Positions 7,625 through 15,861 of a stretch of 64,000 nucleotides of DNA are shown here, piece after piece. Position numbers and translations under genes: made by a program. Origin of the DNA: Damh-18 sp964570795 (GTDB lineage Bacteria; Patescibacteriota; Minisyncoccia; Phycocordibacterales; UBA918); NCBI GenBank assembly GCA_964570795.1, contig CAZMYZ010000002.1, forward strand, positions 37,921-101,920, read 5' to 3'. Numbering within the stretch: position 1 is the first letter of the stretch; each line of letters starts with the position of its first letter. The notes beneath the pieces were generated by a model. That model was not told the DNA's origin. It saw nothing but the letters and a program-made list of their open reading frames with translations, and made no database searches.

Positions 7625-8338
7625 ATGAGTACTACAAAACTAGAAGCGAGTGTATATTCGCAAGAAGGAAAAGAGGTCTCACATATTGCACTTCCTGAAA
7701 AGGTGTTTGGTGTCGCATGGAATGCTGACCTCGTACACGAAGTTGTGGTCTCGATGCAAGGTAATGCCCGTTCAAATACTGCTCATACCAAAAATCGCGC
7801 GGAGGTGCGTGGAGGAGGTAGAAAGCCATGGAAGCAAAAGGGTACTGCCCGCGCACGACACGGATCTTCACGTTCCCCAATCTGGGCTGGTGGAGGTGTT
7901 GCACACGGACCACGCAACGAGCGTGATTTCTCACGCAAAATCAACAAGAATGCACGCGCGAAGGCACTCGCTTGCGTACTTTCACAAAAGTATGCACAGG
8001 GAGGCCTTGTCTTCGTTGATGCACTCACTTTTGCAGAGCCAAAGACAGCGGAGGCACGCAAGTTCCTCACTGCACTTGGTACTGTTGCGCACATGAAGGA
8101 TATTGGAACAAAGAAGGCCAACGCAGCACTTGTGGTACTCACCGCACGTGACTTGCAGGCTGAACTCAGTTTCCGTAACTTCGGGAACGTCGAGGTGATG
8201 AACATCAAAGACGTGAACCCAGTAGAATTACTCACCTATAAGTATGTTGTAGTCGCAAAACCTGAGGATGCACTTAAGGCTCTTGAAGCCCGCGTTGCAA
8301 CCAAGACGGCACGTAAGGCTACAGCCACAAACTCGTAA
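7625..8338 (+). CDS. rplD: Ribosomal protein L4
   Basis: 237 residues from ATG 7625, 4 nt after the rplC stop. RGGGRKPWKQKGTARARHGSSRSPIWAGGG is the exit-tunnel loop region typical of L4. 50S protein; in E. coli L4 also represses its own operon through the leader. A longer in-frame start (7613) would overlap rplC and is less likely. Confidence 0.97.
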   Translation: MSTTKLEASVYSQEGKEVSHIALPEKVFGVAWNADLVHEVVVSMQGNARSNTAHTKNRAEVRGGGRKPWKQKGTARARHGSSRSPIWAGGGVAHGPRNERDFSRKINKNARAKALACVLSQKYAQGGLVFVDALTFAEPKTAEARKFLTALGTVAHMKDIGTKKANAALVVLTARDLQAELSFRNFGNVEVMNIKDVNPVELLTYKYVVVAKPEDALKALEARVATKTARKATATNS

Positions 8339-8339
8339 T

Positions 8340-8711
8340 ATGGGATTGTTTGGAAAGAAAGATGCAGACGCAACCACACAGCCAGAAACGACTGTAGCAC
8401 CAAAGGTGTCTACAGGACCTGTGGTACAGCGTCATATCGCATCAGTCATCATTAAGCCACGTATTACCGAAAAGGCTGCGCTCCTCGCGGAATCAAATGT
8501 ATATACATTCGAAGTCCAGAAGGGTGCAAACAAGTTCGAAATACGTGATGCGATTAAGGCTCTCTACAATGTGACTCCGGTTCGGATTAACATTGTGCAC
8601 CAGAGACCACGTCACTTCATGTCGCGCGCACGCGGTCGAGACATGATGCAACACGGATTACAAAAAGCGTACGTCTACCTCAAAAAAGGTGATCGCATTG
8701 AGCTCGTATAA
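8340..8711 (+). CDS. rplW: Ribosomal protein L23
   Basis: 123 residues from ATG 8340, which overlaps no upstream codon (TAATATG junction with rplD). An N-terminal extension of about 35 residues (GLFGKKDADATTQPE...) precedes the L23 core (IIKPRITEKAALLAESNVYTF, KGANKFEIRDAIKALYNV). Lies at the tunnel exit in the 50S subunit and contacts SRP and trigger factor. Confidence 0.95.
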   Translation: MGLFGKKDADATTQPETTVAPKVSTGPVVQRHIASVIIKPRITEKAALLAESNVYTFEVQKGANKFEIRDAIKALYNVTPVRINIVHQRPRHFMSRARGRDMMQHGLQKAYVYLKKGDRIELV

Positions 8712-8716
8712 CGCAT

Positions 8717-9567
8717 ATGAAGAAATATAAACCAACATCAGCAGGACGCCGCGGCATGACCGTGGTCTCCTATGGTGAAGTGCTTACGAGCACAAAGAAC
8801 GCACCACTGAAGAGTCTCACTATGGGCGCACGCTCTACAGGAGGACGCAACAGTGGTGGACGCACCACCAACCACTACCGTGGAGGAGGAAACAAGCGCA
8901 CCTATCGTGATGTGGACTTTGTCTACAACAAGAAGGATATTCCCGCTGTTGTTGAGACTGTCGAGTACGATCCATTCCGTTCTGGATTTATCGCACTCGT
9001 ACTCTTCAAGGATGGAGAACGTCGCTATGTGCTCGCACCAAAGGGGTGGAAGAAGGGGGATGAATTCGTTGTTTCAGAAACCGCAAAGCCAAAGATGGGT
9101 AACCGTCTTCCACTCGGAAGCATTCCTGTCGGTACCTTTGTATTTAACGTAGAAATCAAGCCAGGAGCAGGTGCGCGTATGGCCCGTTCTGCAGGTAACT
9201 ACGCTGAAGTAGTTGCGCAGGATGCAGGCTACACACTCGTGAAACTTCCTTCATCGGAAGTGCGACGCATCCTCTCTACTGCATGGGCAACCATCGGCGC
9301 AGTATCAAACGAAGAATATCGTTTGATTACTCTCGGAAAGGCAGGTCGCGCACGAAAACTGGGACGACGTCCAAAGACTCGTGGATCAGCCCGAAACGCT
9401 GTTGATCATCCATACGGAGGAGGTGAAGGACGTGCTCCACGCGGACATAAGCATGCTCGCACCAAGCAGGGTCGTCCAACAGGCAAGGGTCAAAAGACCC
9501 GCAAGCCACGAAAGTACTCAAATACTTTCATAGTTACCCGTCGCAAGCCCGGTAAACTGATGGGCGG
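8717..9567 (+). CDS. rplB: Ribosomal protein L2 (3' end in assembly gap)
   Basis: 283 codons are present before the N run; the sequence has reached KYSNTFIVTRRKPGKLMG, close to the usual L2 C terminus, so only a few residues and the stop are missing. Conserved AVDHPYGGGEGRAPRGHKHARTKQG region present, including the histidine near the peptidyl transferase centre. Follows rplW by 5 nt. Last gene of this ribosomal block. Confidence 0.95.
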
Positions 9568-9667
9568 NNNNNNNNNNNNNNNNNNNNNNNNNNNNNNNNN
9601 NNNNNNNNNNNNNNNNNNNNNNNNNNNNNNNNNNNNNNNNNNNNNNNNNNNNNNNNNNNNNNNNNNN
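9568..9667. other. Assembly gap (100 N)
   Basis: Exactly 100 N, so a placeholder of unknown true length. Hides the rplB stop codon. Confidence 0.99.
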
Positions 9668-9697
9668 AAAAACTCGCACGAAAGTGCGAGTTTTTTA
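9668..9697 (+). terminator. rplB block terminator
   Basis: AACTCGCAC-GAAA-GTGCGAGTT followed by TTTTATTTT. Nearly the same stem recurs at 9950-9976. Confidence 0.9.
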
Positions 9698-9702
9698 TTT
9701 TA

Positions 9703-9977
9703 GAGAGCAAAAGGCTTTGCTCTCGACCGACTTCCGAACCACAGCGATATTTTCTTTTCACAAAGAAAAGAAAATCGCGAGGTGGGTGAGAAATGGGACG
9801 GGACCCATTTCGCAAGAGGTTGTCGATATTTTGAGGAATGAAAAATATCATACAACCTGAACAGCTCCTGTAAGGAGAGCGATGCTTAGAAAAATAAGTA
9901 CGCAGTACTTATTTTACTTAGCAATCCGTGCTGTAGTCGGTAAAATAAAAAACTCGCACTTCTGTGCGAGTTTTTTT
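9703..9977 (+). ncRNA. Candidate structured RNA between rplB and the next gene
   Basis: No protein gene in about 485 bases. ACCGACT (near 9727) can pair with AGTCGGT (near 9935-9941), with ACAGC/GCTGT stacked inside. Enclosed are at least five hairpins: one around 9745-9778, GAAATGGG/CCCATTTC near 9790-9811, AGGTTGT...ACAACCT near 9817-9858, GCTCCT/AGGAG near 9864-9880, and AATAAGTAC/GTACTTATT near 9894-9914. It ends at a terminator. I find no RNase P, SRP, 6S or known riboswitch signature. No clear promoter of its own is visible. Confidence 0.45.
9950..9976 (+). terminator. Second AACTCGCAC terminator
   Basis: AACTCGCAC-TTCT-GTGCGAGTT followed by TTTTT; same stem as the terminator at 9668-9697. 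Confidence 0.85.
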
Positions 9978-9985
9978 GGTTGATG

Positions 9986-10010
9986 ATGGTCGACTTACGA
10001 TGTCGACCAT
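9986..10010. repeat. Palindromic repeat, ATGG-CGAC family, copy 1
   Basis: ATGGTCGAC-TTACGAT-GTCGACCAT. Loop TTACGAT and flanks recur at 10794-10812; arms resemble 10761-10789 and 57178-57208. Confidence 0.55.
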
Positions 10011-10151
10011 GTCGTATATAAAGGAGAGAATAAATCCCGTGCGCCTACGGCGCGTAGAGTTTCGTTGACTCCGTACTATATTTGTACTACGCTCTCATAA
10101 GTTTCAAGTTTGTTGTTCCTTTTACAATCAATCTTCTCGAAGGAGAAAAAC

Positions 10152-10715
10152 GTGAAAGACTATAAGCGTGATGGGTTTGTGGTACAAATGGCATACTGTT
10201 TGGGGGATATTCCATCCAGTGACATAGAAATTCCTGTTTTTGTGCTTTGGGGGCGGTTCATATTTATGCCAATTCTCGCGCTCATTGTTGTCGTTTTTGT
10301 TTTTGTGGTGGTGTGTATTGAATTTGTGCTCGGTTTCTTTTTTGCACGGAGGCCGCCAATTTTTTACCATCTCCATATGAGTGACGATGGATATGATTAC
10401 GACGCCACCTACATGAAGTCATGTCCCACAAAGTCAACGGTTCCTTATAAGCATTGGCCCAAAATCAAAGGTCGTTTCATATGGCCATTTTGGCCCGCGG
10501 TAGCCGCACTCCTGGTTTGGAAGTGGGGCGTTATCATGCAACTGGTGACGAATCTCTATTTGTCACCTGAAACACTCCTTGTATTGGGTTTTGTTGTTGC
10601 ACAAATCGCACTTTTTGTATTTGTGTGGCCTCGAAAGTCTTTCCGGGCAAAACGTGTGCTTGCATGGGTACGTATCAAGGAAAAACTTTGGCCGATGACA
10701 AATATTGTTGATTGA
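10152..10715 (+). CDS. Hypothetical multi-spanning membrane protein
   Basis: 187 residues from GTG 10152, chosen because AAGGAG ends 6 nt upstream. Hydrophobic segments: one long segment (IFMPILALIVVVFVFVVVC), FWPAVAALLVWKWGVIMQLV and TLLVLGFVVAQIALFVFVW, so about three to four membrane spans with a cytoplasm-like loop between the first two. No recognised family. Monocistronic, inserted between rplB and rpsS. A TTGACT lies at 10065-10070 with a weak -10. Confidence 0.6.
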   Translation: MKDYKRDGFVVQMAYCLGDIPSSDIEIPVFVLWGRFIFMPILALIVVVFVFVVVCIEFVLGFFFARRPPIFYHLHMSDDGYDYDATYMKSCPTKSTVPYKHWPKIKGRFIWPFWPAVAALLVWKWGVIMQLVTNLYLSPETLLVLGFVVAQIALFVFVWPRKSFRAKRVLAWVRIKEKLWPMTNIVD

Positions 10716-10729
10716 GAGGAAAAAAGGTC

Positions 10730-10759
10730 AAGAAGTCGTGTATATATGCACGGCTTCTT
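10730..10759 (+). terminator. Terminator of the membrane protein gene
   Basis: AAGAAGTCGTG / CACGGCTTCTT stem followed by TTTTTA. Confidence 0.85.
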
Positions 10760-10760
10760 T

Positions 10761-10789
10761 TTATGGACGACGTCCGACGTCGGCCATAA
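10761..10789. repeat. Palindromic repeat, ATGG-CGAC family, copy 2
   Basis: TTATGGACGACGT-CCG-ACGTCGGCCATAA, one mismatch. Close in sequence to 57178-57208. Confidence 0.55.
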
Positions 10790-10793
10790 AATG

Positions 10794-10812
10794 TGTGACT
10801 TACGATGTCACA
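10794..10812. repeat. Palindromic repeat with TTACGAT loop
   Basis: TGTGAC-TTACGAT-GTCACA followed by TATAAGGA; copy 1 has the same GAC-TTACGAT-GTC core and is followed by TATAAAGGA. Confidence 0.5.
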
Positions 10813-10883
10813 TATAAGGATTTGTACTCTAAAATCGTCTTTCCCTTTTATTTTCCTCATTTTATCTTGAGTTTTCCACAAAT

Positions 10884-10912
10884 TTGCCATACACCACCCT
10901 GTGTGTTACTAT
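10884..10912 (+). promoter_or_regulatory. Promoter of the 10971-11354 gene
   Basis: TTGCCA, 17-bp spacer, TACTAT. Confidence 0.7.
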
Positions 10913-10970
10913 CCGCGTTCGAAATTAAGGAATTTCGTAGTTCTTCAACACAACCAAAAGGGAAAAACCC

Positions 10971-11354
10971 ATGCAATCATTGAATATTTTCAATCCAGCC
11001 GACTGGATGGACCGTTTCGTGGAGGAATTTGCAAGTTGTCCTTCTATCATTGCTCTTTCCAACTACTGTGACGAACGAAAACCTACAAAAGTTCACTGTA
11101 CAACGCGTGAGTTTGTACGAATGGACTTGTTTGTTCCACGCCAGAAGTTGCACGGCTTCCTGCATTGTCACCAGTTGAACAATGCTCGATATGCTGCAAT
11201 CAGGGTCACTACATCGCTAAAAGACGCTGATGAGTATTGGCTTGTGGTGGATTCCATCACCCGTAAGGGGTATCTCTTGCCCATCGACGCGTTTTCGGAA
11301 GAAGAATCAAAACTTTCGCTTCCACAATCGCCCGAACAACGCGCTTTTGCCTAG
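10971..11354 (+). CDS. Hypothetical soluble protein
   Basis: 127 residues (MQSLNIFNPADWMDRFVEEF...). Contains HGFLHCHQLNN and EYWLVVDSITRKGYLLPID, no signal peptide, no family recognised. A weak AAGGG lies 8-9 nt before ATG. Flanked by its own promoter and terminator inside the disrupted ribosomal cluster. Confidence 0.6.
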   Translation: MQSLNIFNPADWMDRFVEEFASCPSIIALSNYCDERKPTKVHCTTREFVRMDLFVPRQKLHGFLHCHQLNNARYAAIRVTTSLKDADEYWLVVDSITRKGYLLPIDAFSEEESKLSLPQSPEQRAFA

Positions 11355-11372
11355 GCAAAGCCGTCCCAAAGT

Positions 11373-11391
11373 CCCCGTATTCATTGCGGGG
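11373..11391 (+). terminator. Terminator of the 10971-11354 gene
   Basis: CCCCG / CGGGG stem followed by CTTTTCTTTT. Confidence 0.75.
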
Positions 11392-11413
11392 CTTTTCTTT
11401 TGATTAATACGTG

Positions 11414-11442
11414 TTGACATCTCTCACTCTTTCGCGTACTAT
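11414..11442 (+). promoter_or_regulatory. rpsS block promoter
   Basis: TTGACA, 17-bp spacer, TACTAT; near-consensus. Drives rpsS to rplE. Confidence 0.8.
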
Positions 11443-11448
11443 AGCCCT

Positions 11449-11623
11449 CGTTCAGAACTCCCCTGTGTATGCACCCTGGTGGGTGATGCAACAGACATGT
11501 GTGGGTACTTCGTTTAGCACTGGCCGTTACCTGTTGCCAAACGAGGTTCTCACCAAAGTGGCTATTTTAGGCCATTTTATTGGTAAGAGTAACCTTATTA
11601 TGCGTTCACGCGCTTTTTGAGTT
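11449..11623 (+). promoter_or_regulatory. Structured leader of the rpsS block
   Basis: About 175 nt untranslated. GCACCC-TGGT-GGGTGATGC hairpin near 11470-11490 and CGTTT...AAACG pairing near 11510-11543 (arms enclosing GGCCGTTACC). No SD before rpsS. A candidate site for ribosomal-protein feedback. Confidence 0.45.
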
Positions 11624-11962
11624 ATGTCACGATCACTATATAAAGGACCCTATATTAATGAAAAAATCCTGAAGAAAGTTCAGGGAAAGAAGGCAGTCGA
11701 TACTGGTGTTATTAAGGTGTGGGACCGTGCGTCTGTAATCACCCCAGAAATGGTGGGATTCACATTCGGCGTCCACAACGGCAAGACTCATGTTGAGGTA
11801 CTTGTTGCCGAAGAGATGGTGGGGCATCGCCTTGGTGAATTTTCACCAACAAAGAAGTTCATCCGTCATGGAGGAAAGATGCAGAAGGAACTCGAGACCA
11901 AGCGAAAGGAAGCAGAAGTAGCAGCAGCAAAGGCGGCAAAAGCAGCCCCCGCTAAGAAATAG
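11624..11962 (+). CDS. rpsS: Ribosomal protein S19
   Basis: 112 residues. SRSLYKGPYINEKILKKV start and FTFGVHNGKTHVEVLVAEEMVGHRLGEFSPTKKF core; an Ala/Lys-rich tail (KEAEVAAAKAAKAAPAKK) extends it beyond the usual 90 or so residues. 30S head protein. First gene after the insertion that separates it from rplB. Confidence 0.97.
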   Translation: MSRSLYKGPYINEKILKKVQGKKAVDTGVIKVWDRASVITPEMVGFTFGVHNGKTHVEVLVAEEMVGHRLGEFSPTKKFIRHGGKMQKELETKRKEAEVAAAKAAKAAPAKK

Positions 11963-11971
11963 TCTCTATTT

Positions 11972-12295
11972 ATGAAAGCAATACTCAAAAACTATCGTCA
12001 ATCACCACGTAAAGTACGTCTCATTGCAGACCTTGTACGTGGCAAGGAGGTGAAGAAAGCACTCGATACGCTTACCTTCGTCAATAAGCGCGCTGCGCTC
12101 CCTTTTACCAAACTCATCAAGTCTGCTGAGGCAAACGCTAAGTCTCAGGGAATTGATGTATCACGCCTAATCGTAAAATCAGTTGCGGTTGATAAGGGTA
12201 CTGTTTTGAAGCGTTTTATGCCACGTGCTCGTGGTACTGCATCACGCATCAACAAGCGCAACAGCCATATTAAGGTTGAACTTAGCACCAAGTAA
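11972..12295 (+). CDS. rplV: Ribosomal protein L22
   Basis: 107 residues. NYRQSPRKVRLIADLVRGKEV start and LKRFMPRARGTASRINKRNSHIKVEL, the hairpin that lines the exit tunnel. Follows rpsS by 9 nt with no SD. Confidence 0.97.
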   Translation: MKAILKNYRQSPRKVRLIADLVRGKEVKKALDTLTFVNKRAALPFTKLIKSAEANAKSQGIDVSRLIVKSVAVDKGTVLKRFMPRARGTASRINKRNSHIKVELSTK

Positions 12296-12325
12296 TCGTT
12301 CTTAATTTTAATTGTAATCACTACC

Positions 12326-13048
12326 ATGACACACGTCGCACACCCATACGTACAGCGCCTCGGAGTCATCCGTGACTGGAAGTCACGATGGTTTGCTGCT
12401 GATCCAAAGAAGTACCGTGAGTACATTCGTACCGACGGTGCAGTGCGTAAGTACCTTGCAAAGAAATTGCGCGGTATGCACATCGCCAATGTTGAGATTG
12501 AACGCAACGAGAAGGTTTTCCGCGTTATCATTAGCACTTCACGCCCAGGTCTTATCATTGGCCGCAGTGGAGAAGGGGCAACAAAGCTTCGCAAGGAAGT
12601 AGATATGCTTCTTCGTACATTGAAACTCACTGAGAAGCCAGAAATCAAGATTGATATCGAGGAAGTACGCTCACCAGAAACGAGTGCATCAATCGTGGGT
12701 CAAATGGTAGTAGAAGGGCTCGAAAAGCGTATGCCGTTCCGTCGTGTTATGAAAATGACTGCAGAAAAGGTAATGGCAAATCGTGATGTAAAGGGTATTC
12801 GTATCATTTGTTCAGGTCGCCTCGGTGGCGCAGAAATGGCACGTAAGGAAGAAATCAAGCGCGGCCGCATTCCACTCCAGACACTTCGTGCAGACATTGA
12901 CTTTGCACGCGAGACTGCAACACTTCCATACGGTGCTATTGGTGTGAAGGTATGGATTTACCGCGGAGATATTTTTGCAGACCGCACCGCAAATACCGAT
13001 GAACGAAGTACAGGAGAGCGAGCACATCGAACACGTAATCATGCATAA
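12326..13048 (+). CDS. rpsC: Ribosomal protein S3
   Basis: 240 residues. KH domain with IISTSRPGLIIGRSGEGATKLRKEV, then C-terminal domain with GRLGGAEMARKEEIKRGRIPLQTLRADIDF and AIGVKVWIYRGDIF. 30S head, mRNA entry. Short basic tail (GERAHRTRNHA). No SD. Confidence 0.97.
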   Translation: MTHVAHPYVQRLGVIRDWKSRWFAADPKKYREYIRTDGAVRKYLAKKLRGMHIANVEIERNEKVFRVIISTSRPGLIIGRSGEGATKLRKEVDMLLRTLKLTEKPEIKIDIEEVRSPETSASIVGQMVVEGLEKRMPFRRVMKMTAEKVMANRDVKGIRIICSGRLGGAEMARKEEIKRGRIPLQTLRADIDFARETATLPYGAIGVKVWIYRGDIFADRTANTDERSTGERAHRTRNHA

Positions 13049-13059
13049 TCAATTCGCGT

Positions 13060-13494
13060 ATGTTATTTCCTAAAAAAGTAAAACACCGAAAGTGGCAGAC
13101 AGGACGCAAGCATCCTGATCGCCTCAATGCTCCAGAGACTCGTGGTATCACGGTAGCCTTTGGTGCATTCGGACTCAAGGCTCAGACACAATCTCGTGTA
13201 AAGAGTAATCAAATTGAAGCAGCGCGACGTGTGATTTCACGAACACTCGGCAAAACCGGAAAGATTTGGATTCGTATTTTCCCTGACAAGCCAGTTACCA
13301 AGAAGGCAGCAGAAGTGCCAATGGGTAAGGGAAAGGGAGATCTGGATCACTACATGTTTGATGTACGCCCAGGTCGTGTGCTCTTTGAGATTGATGGCGT
13401 AAGTGAGGCAGTAGCGCGTGAGGCACTCAGAAAGGCAACCGCAAAACTCCCACTCAAGGCAAAGGTCGTTACCCGTGAAGAAACTACTGTGTAA
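13060..13494 (+). CDS. rplP: Ribosomal protein L16
   Basis: 144 residues. MLFPKKVKHRKWQTGR start, FGLKAQTQSRVKSNQIEAARRVISR, and GKGKGDLDHYMFDVRPGRVLFEIDGV. 50S protein near the A-site tRNA elbow. 11 nt after rpsC. Confidence 0.97.
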   Translation: MLFPKKVKHRKWQTGRKHPDRLNAPETRGITVAFGAFGLKAQTQSRVKSNQIEAARRVISRTLGKTGKIWIRIFPDKPVTKKAAEVPMGKGKGDLDHYMFDVRPGRVLFEIDGVSEAVAREALRKATAKLPLKAKVVTREETTV

Positions 13495-13498
13495 TCGT

Positions 13499-13690
13499 AT
13501 GACTATGACTGAATTACAAAAGAAGACTGACGGAGACCTTGTACAATTTATCAACGAAAAGCGAGAGGAACTCCGTAAACTCCGATTTGGAGTTACCGGA
13601 AGTGGCATGCGCAATACACGTTCAATTCGGGCAATCCGACACGAAATTGCACAAGCACTCACTGAACTTCGCACCCGGGCAAAAGCATAA
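13499..13690 (+). CDS. rpmC: Ribosomal protein L29
   Basis: 63 residues from ATG 13499 (or 60-61 from the ATG two codons later), 4 nt after rplP. Core ELQKKTDGDLVQFINEKREELRKLRF and TRSIRAIRHEIAQALTELRTRA fits the two-helix L29. The longer in-frame start would overlap rplP deeply and is rejected. Confidence 0.95.
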   Translation: MTMTELQKKTDGDLVQFINEKREELRKLRFGVTGSGMRNTRSIRAIRHEIAQALTELRTRAKA

Positions 13691-13709
13691 CTAGACCACT
13701 ATAAATAAT

Positions 13710-13973
13710 ATGGCAACAGAAACAACAACAGAAACAACACTCGCCGGAGGACGCGTTCTCCGTGGGACTGTGGTTTCCACAAAAATGCAGGATACCATCA
13801 CGGTCGCTGTTGAGCGTTACGTTATGCACCCAAAGTACAAGAAGTTCATGCGTCGTACTAAAAAGTACCTCGTTGATGACAAGGGCAATACTGCAAAGGA
13901 AGGGGATTTGGTCGAAATCCGCGAGACACGTCCACTCTCAAAGCGAAAGCACTTTGAGCTTGTAAAGGGTTAA
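13710..13973 (+). CDS. rpsQ: Ribosomal protein S17
   Basis: 87 residues. LRGTVVSTKMQDTITVAVERYVMHPKYKKFMRRTKKYLVDD and GDLVEIRETRPLSKRKHFELV, typical S17 OB fold. Short Thr-rich N terminus. No SD. Confidence 0.97.
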   Translation: MATETTTETTLAGGRVLRGTVVSTKMQDTITVAVERYVMHPKYKKFMRRTKKYLVDDKGNTAKEGDLVEIRETRPLSKRKHFELVKG

Positions 13974-13992
13974 TCGCGCTAACTATTTACGT

Positions 13993-14364
13993 ATGATTCA
14001 ACCACAAACAATTGTCAAAATTACTGACAACTCAGGAGGAAAAATCGGTCGCGTATTTAAAGTACTCGGCGGCTCAAAGAAGCGTTACGCTGAACTCGGT
14101 GAACTCGTGGTACTTTCCGTACAAACTGCAGAACCACGAAAGCCGGTAAAGAAGAAGGATGTTGTCTACGGAGTAGTGGTGCGTCAGGTAAAGCCATTCC
14201 GTCGCAAGGACGGTTCATATGTCAGTTTTGATGACAATGCCGTTGTTTTGGTCGACAAAGAAAAGAAGGAGCCAAAGGCAAACCGTGTGTTTGGTCCTAT
14301 CCCACGTGAATTGGGTGAAGCAGGTTACCAGAAGATTGTCTCACTCGCACCTGAGGTTGTATAA
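13993..14364 (+). CDS. rplN: Ribosomal protein L14
   Basis: 123 residues. MIQPQTIVKITDNSGGKIGRVFKVLGGS start and FDDNAVVLVDKEKKEPKANRVFGPIPREL, as in all bacterial L14. Intersubunit bridge protein; 19 nt after rpsQ. Confidence 0.97.
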   Translation: MIQPQTIVKITDNSGGKIGRVFKVLGGSKKRYAELGELVVLSVQTAEPRKPVKKKDVVYGVVVRQVKPFRRKDGSYVSFDDNAVVLVDKEKKEPKANRVFGPIPRELGEAGYQKIVSLAPEVV

Positions 14365-14385
14365 GCGCTATCTAATGTTATCTAT

Positions 14386-14703
14386 ATGAAAATCAAAAAA
14401 GGAGATACCGTTTTGGTAACCGCAGGAAAGGATAAGGGAAAGGAAGGGAAAGTGATGATTAGTTTCCCGAAGCAAATGAAGGTACTCGTCGAGGGAGTCA
14501 ACATTGCGAAGCGCCATCAAAAGGCAAAGCGCCGTGGTTCACAAGGACAAATCATCGAAAAACCAATGCCAATTCCTGTTTCGAATGTTGCATTCAAAGA
14601 TGCAAAAACGGGCAAGCCAGTGCGCGTTGGGTACATCACCGAGGGCGAGGGTGATGCAGCAAAGAAAGTACGTGTCGCACGTCCGACTGGTACAAAGATT
14701 TAG
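14386..14703 (+). CDS. rplX: Ribosomal protein L24
   Basis: 105 residues. MKIKKGDTVLVTAGKDKGKEGKV (KOW motif), VEGVNIAKRHQKAKRRGSQGQIIEKPMPI. Assembly-initiator 50S protein. 21 nt after rplN. Confidence 0.97.
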   Translation: MKIKKGDTVLVTAGKDKGKEGKVMISFPKQMKVLVEGVNIAKRHQKAKRRGSQGQIIEKPMPIPVSNVAFKDAKTGKPVRVGYITEGEGDAAKKVRVARPTGTKI

Positions 14704-14731
14704 TACGAGGTAACGAATAATATTTGGTCGT

Positions 14732-15316
14732 ATGAAAACAATGAAAGAAACATTACAAGGAACCTACGCAGCTCTCAAAGAGGAGTGTGGGTATACGAAT
14801 GTAATGCAAGCACCACGTGTTGCAAAGGTGGTGATTTCAACCGGTACCGGAAAGATTCAAGACAAGCAAAAATTGGCGCTTATTCAGGATCGTCTTGCAC
14901 GTATCACCGGGCAAAAGTTGATGCCACGCCCTGCAAAGCAGTCAATTGCATCATTTAAACTTCGTGAGGGTGAGATTATTGGCTACCAGGCGACACTTCG
15001 GGGCCCACGTATGCACGATTTTCTCCATAAATTGATCCATCTCGCAATCCCACAGACGCGCGACTTCCGCGGACTCAAGGTAGGAGCAATCGATGAAATG
15101 GGCAATTACACCATCGGCATCAAGGAACACACCATTTTCCCAGAAACTGCTGACGAGGAAATTAAGGATGTATTTGGATTTGCAATCACTATCGTTACCA
15201 CTGCAAAGACAAAGAAAGAAGCAGAGGCACTCCTCCGCTACATCGGTATCCCTCTTAAAGCAAAGGGAACAGTAGAAGAAAAGAAAGCAAAGAAGGACGT
15301 AAAGCGAAGAAAGTAA
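14732..15316 (+). CDS. rplE: Ribosomal protein L5
   Basis: 194 residues. NVMQAPRVAKVVISTGTGK, TGQKLMPRPAKQSIASFKLREGE, RDFRGLKVGAIDEMGNYTIGIKEHTIFPE. Binds 5S rRNA in the central protuberance. A lysine-rich tail of about 15 residues (EEKKAKKDVKRRK) extends it. Last gene of the rpsS block; a palindromic terminator follows. Confidence 0.97.
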   Translation: MKTMKETLQGTYAALKEECGYTNVMQAPRVAKVVISTGTGKIQDKQKLALIQDRLARITGQKLMPRPAKQSIASFKLREGEIIGYQATLRGPRMHDFLHKLIHLAIPQTRDFRGLKVGAIDEMGNYTIGIKEHTIFPETADEEIKDVFGFAITIVTTAKTKKEAEALLRYIGIPLKAKGTVEEKKAKKDVKRRK

Positions 15317-15330
15317 GAGTAACATGAATA

Positions 15331-15362
15331 CAAAAATACCCTGCATATGCAGGGTATTTTTG
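15331..15362. terminator. rplE terminator, fully palindromic
   Basis: CAAAAATACCCTGCAT / ATGCAGGGTATTTTTG; reads as a terminator on both strands. Confidence 0.9.
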
Positions 15363-15382
15363 TATTCAGACGCTTAAGTGAA

Positions 15383-15411
15383 TTGACAATTGTGTATATA
15401 ATGTGTTATAT
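15383..15411 (+). promoter_or_regulatory. Promoter of the 15449-15769 gene
   Basis: TTGACA, 17-bp spacer, TTATAT (or 18 bp to TATATT). Confidence 0.75.
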
Positions 15412-15448
15412 TGTTAAAAGTATTTCACATGAAAGTGAGGGTGGGTCC

Positions 15449-15769
15449 ATGAAAGAGTATTCCGGCGAATTTAGCAAAAATAGCGGCAAACTCGCTGTGG
15501 GTGTTGTACAGCAAGTGCTGTTATCCGCCGAGGGGTGTTATAACATCATTATCGAAGATGATGAGAGTGATTTGCACGAAATCACCCTTCAGAGGTCGTT
15601 TTTAAAAGATTTTGGTGTCGAGTCACTTCTTGGTTCCAGAGTCATCTACGCCCGCGTGGATTATGAGTTTCAATGCCCAGATCCAGATTACAGTTCACGC
15701 AATTGGGAGGAGGTACTTCATTACCTTAGCGGAAGCATGGCCGGTCGCACGCTCCGTGAAGTACATTAA
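15449..15769 (+). CDS. Small hypothetical protein inserted between rplE and rpsN
   Basis: 106 residues from ATG 15449, preceded by GAGGGTGGG as SD. Acidic, apparently beta-rich (CYNIIIEDDESDLHEITL). No signal peptide or known domain. Own promoter and terminator; it splits the spc operon. Confidence 0.6.
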   Translation: MKEYSGEFSKNSGKLAVGVVQQVLLSAEGCYNIIIEDDESDLHEITLQRSFLKDFGVESLLGSRVIYARVDYEFQCPDPDYSSRNWEEVLHYLSGSMAGRTLREVH

Positions 15770-15790
15770 TTTCCAAGCGTCTCTCAAATT

Positions 15791-15814
15791 ACCCCGCAAG
15801 CATGCTTGCGGGGT
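15791..15814 (+). terminator. Terminator of the 15449-15769 gene
   Basis: ACCCCGCAAGCA/TGCTTGCGGGGT followed by TTCTTTTTT. Confidence 0.9.
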
Positions 15815-15826
15815 TTCTTTTTTATG

Positions 15827-15855
15827 TTGACTCTCAGGGCTATTTTTGGTATAGT
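15827..15855 (+). promoter_or_regulatory. rpsN block promoter
   Basis: TTGACT, 17-bp spacer, TATAGT. Confidence 0.75.
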
Positions 15856-15861
15856 CTCCCA

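Noticed and set aside
9703..9977. RNase P RNA, SRP RNA or 6S RNA
   Set aside because: None of the universally conserved sequence blocks of these RNAs is visible on either strand.
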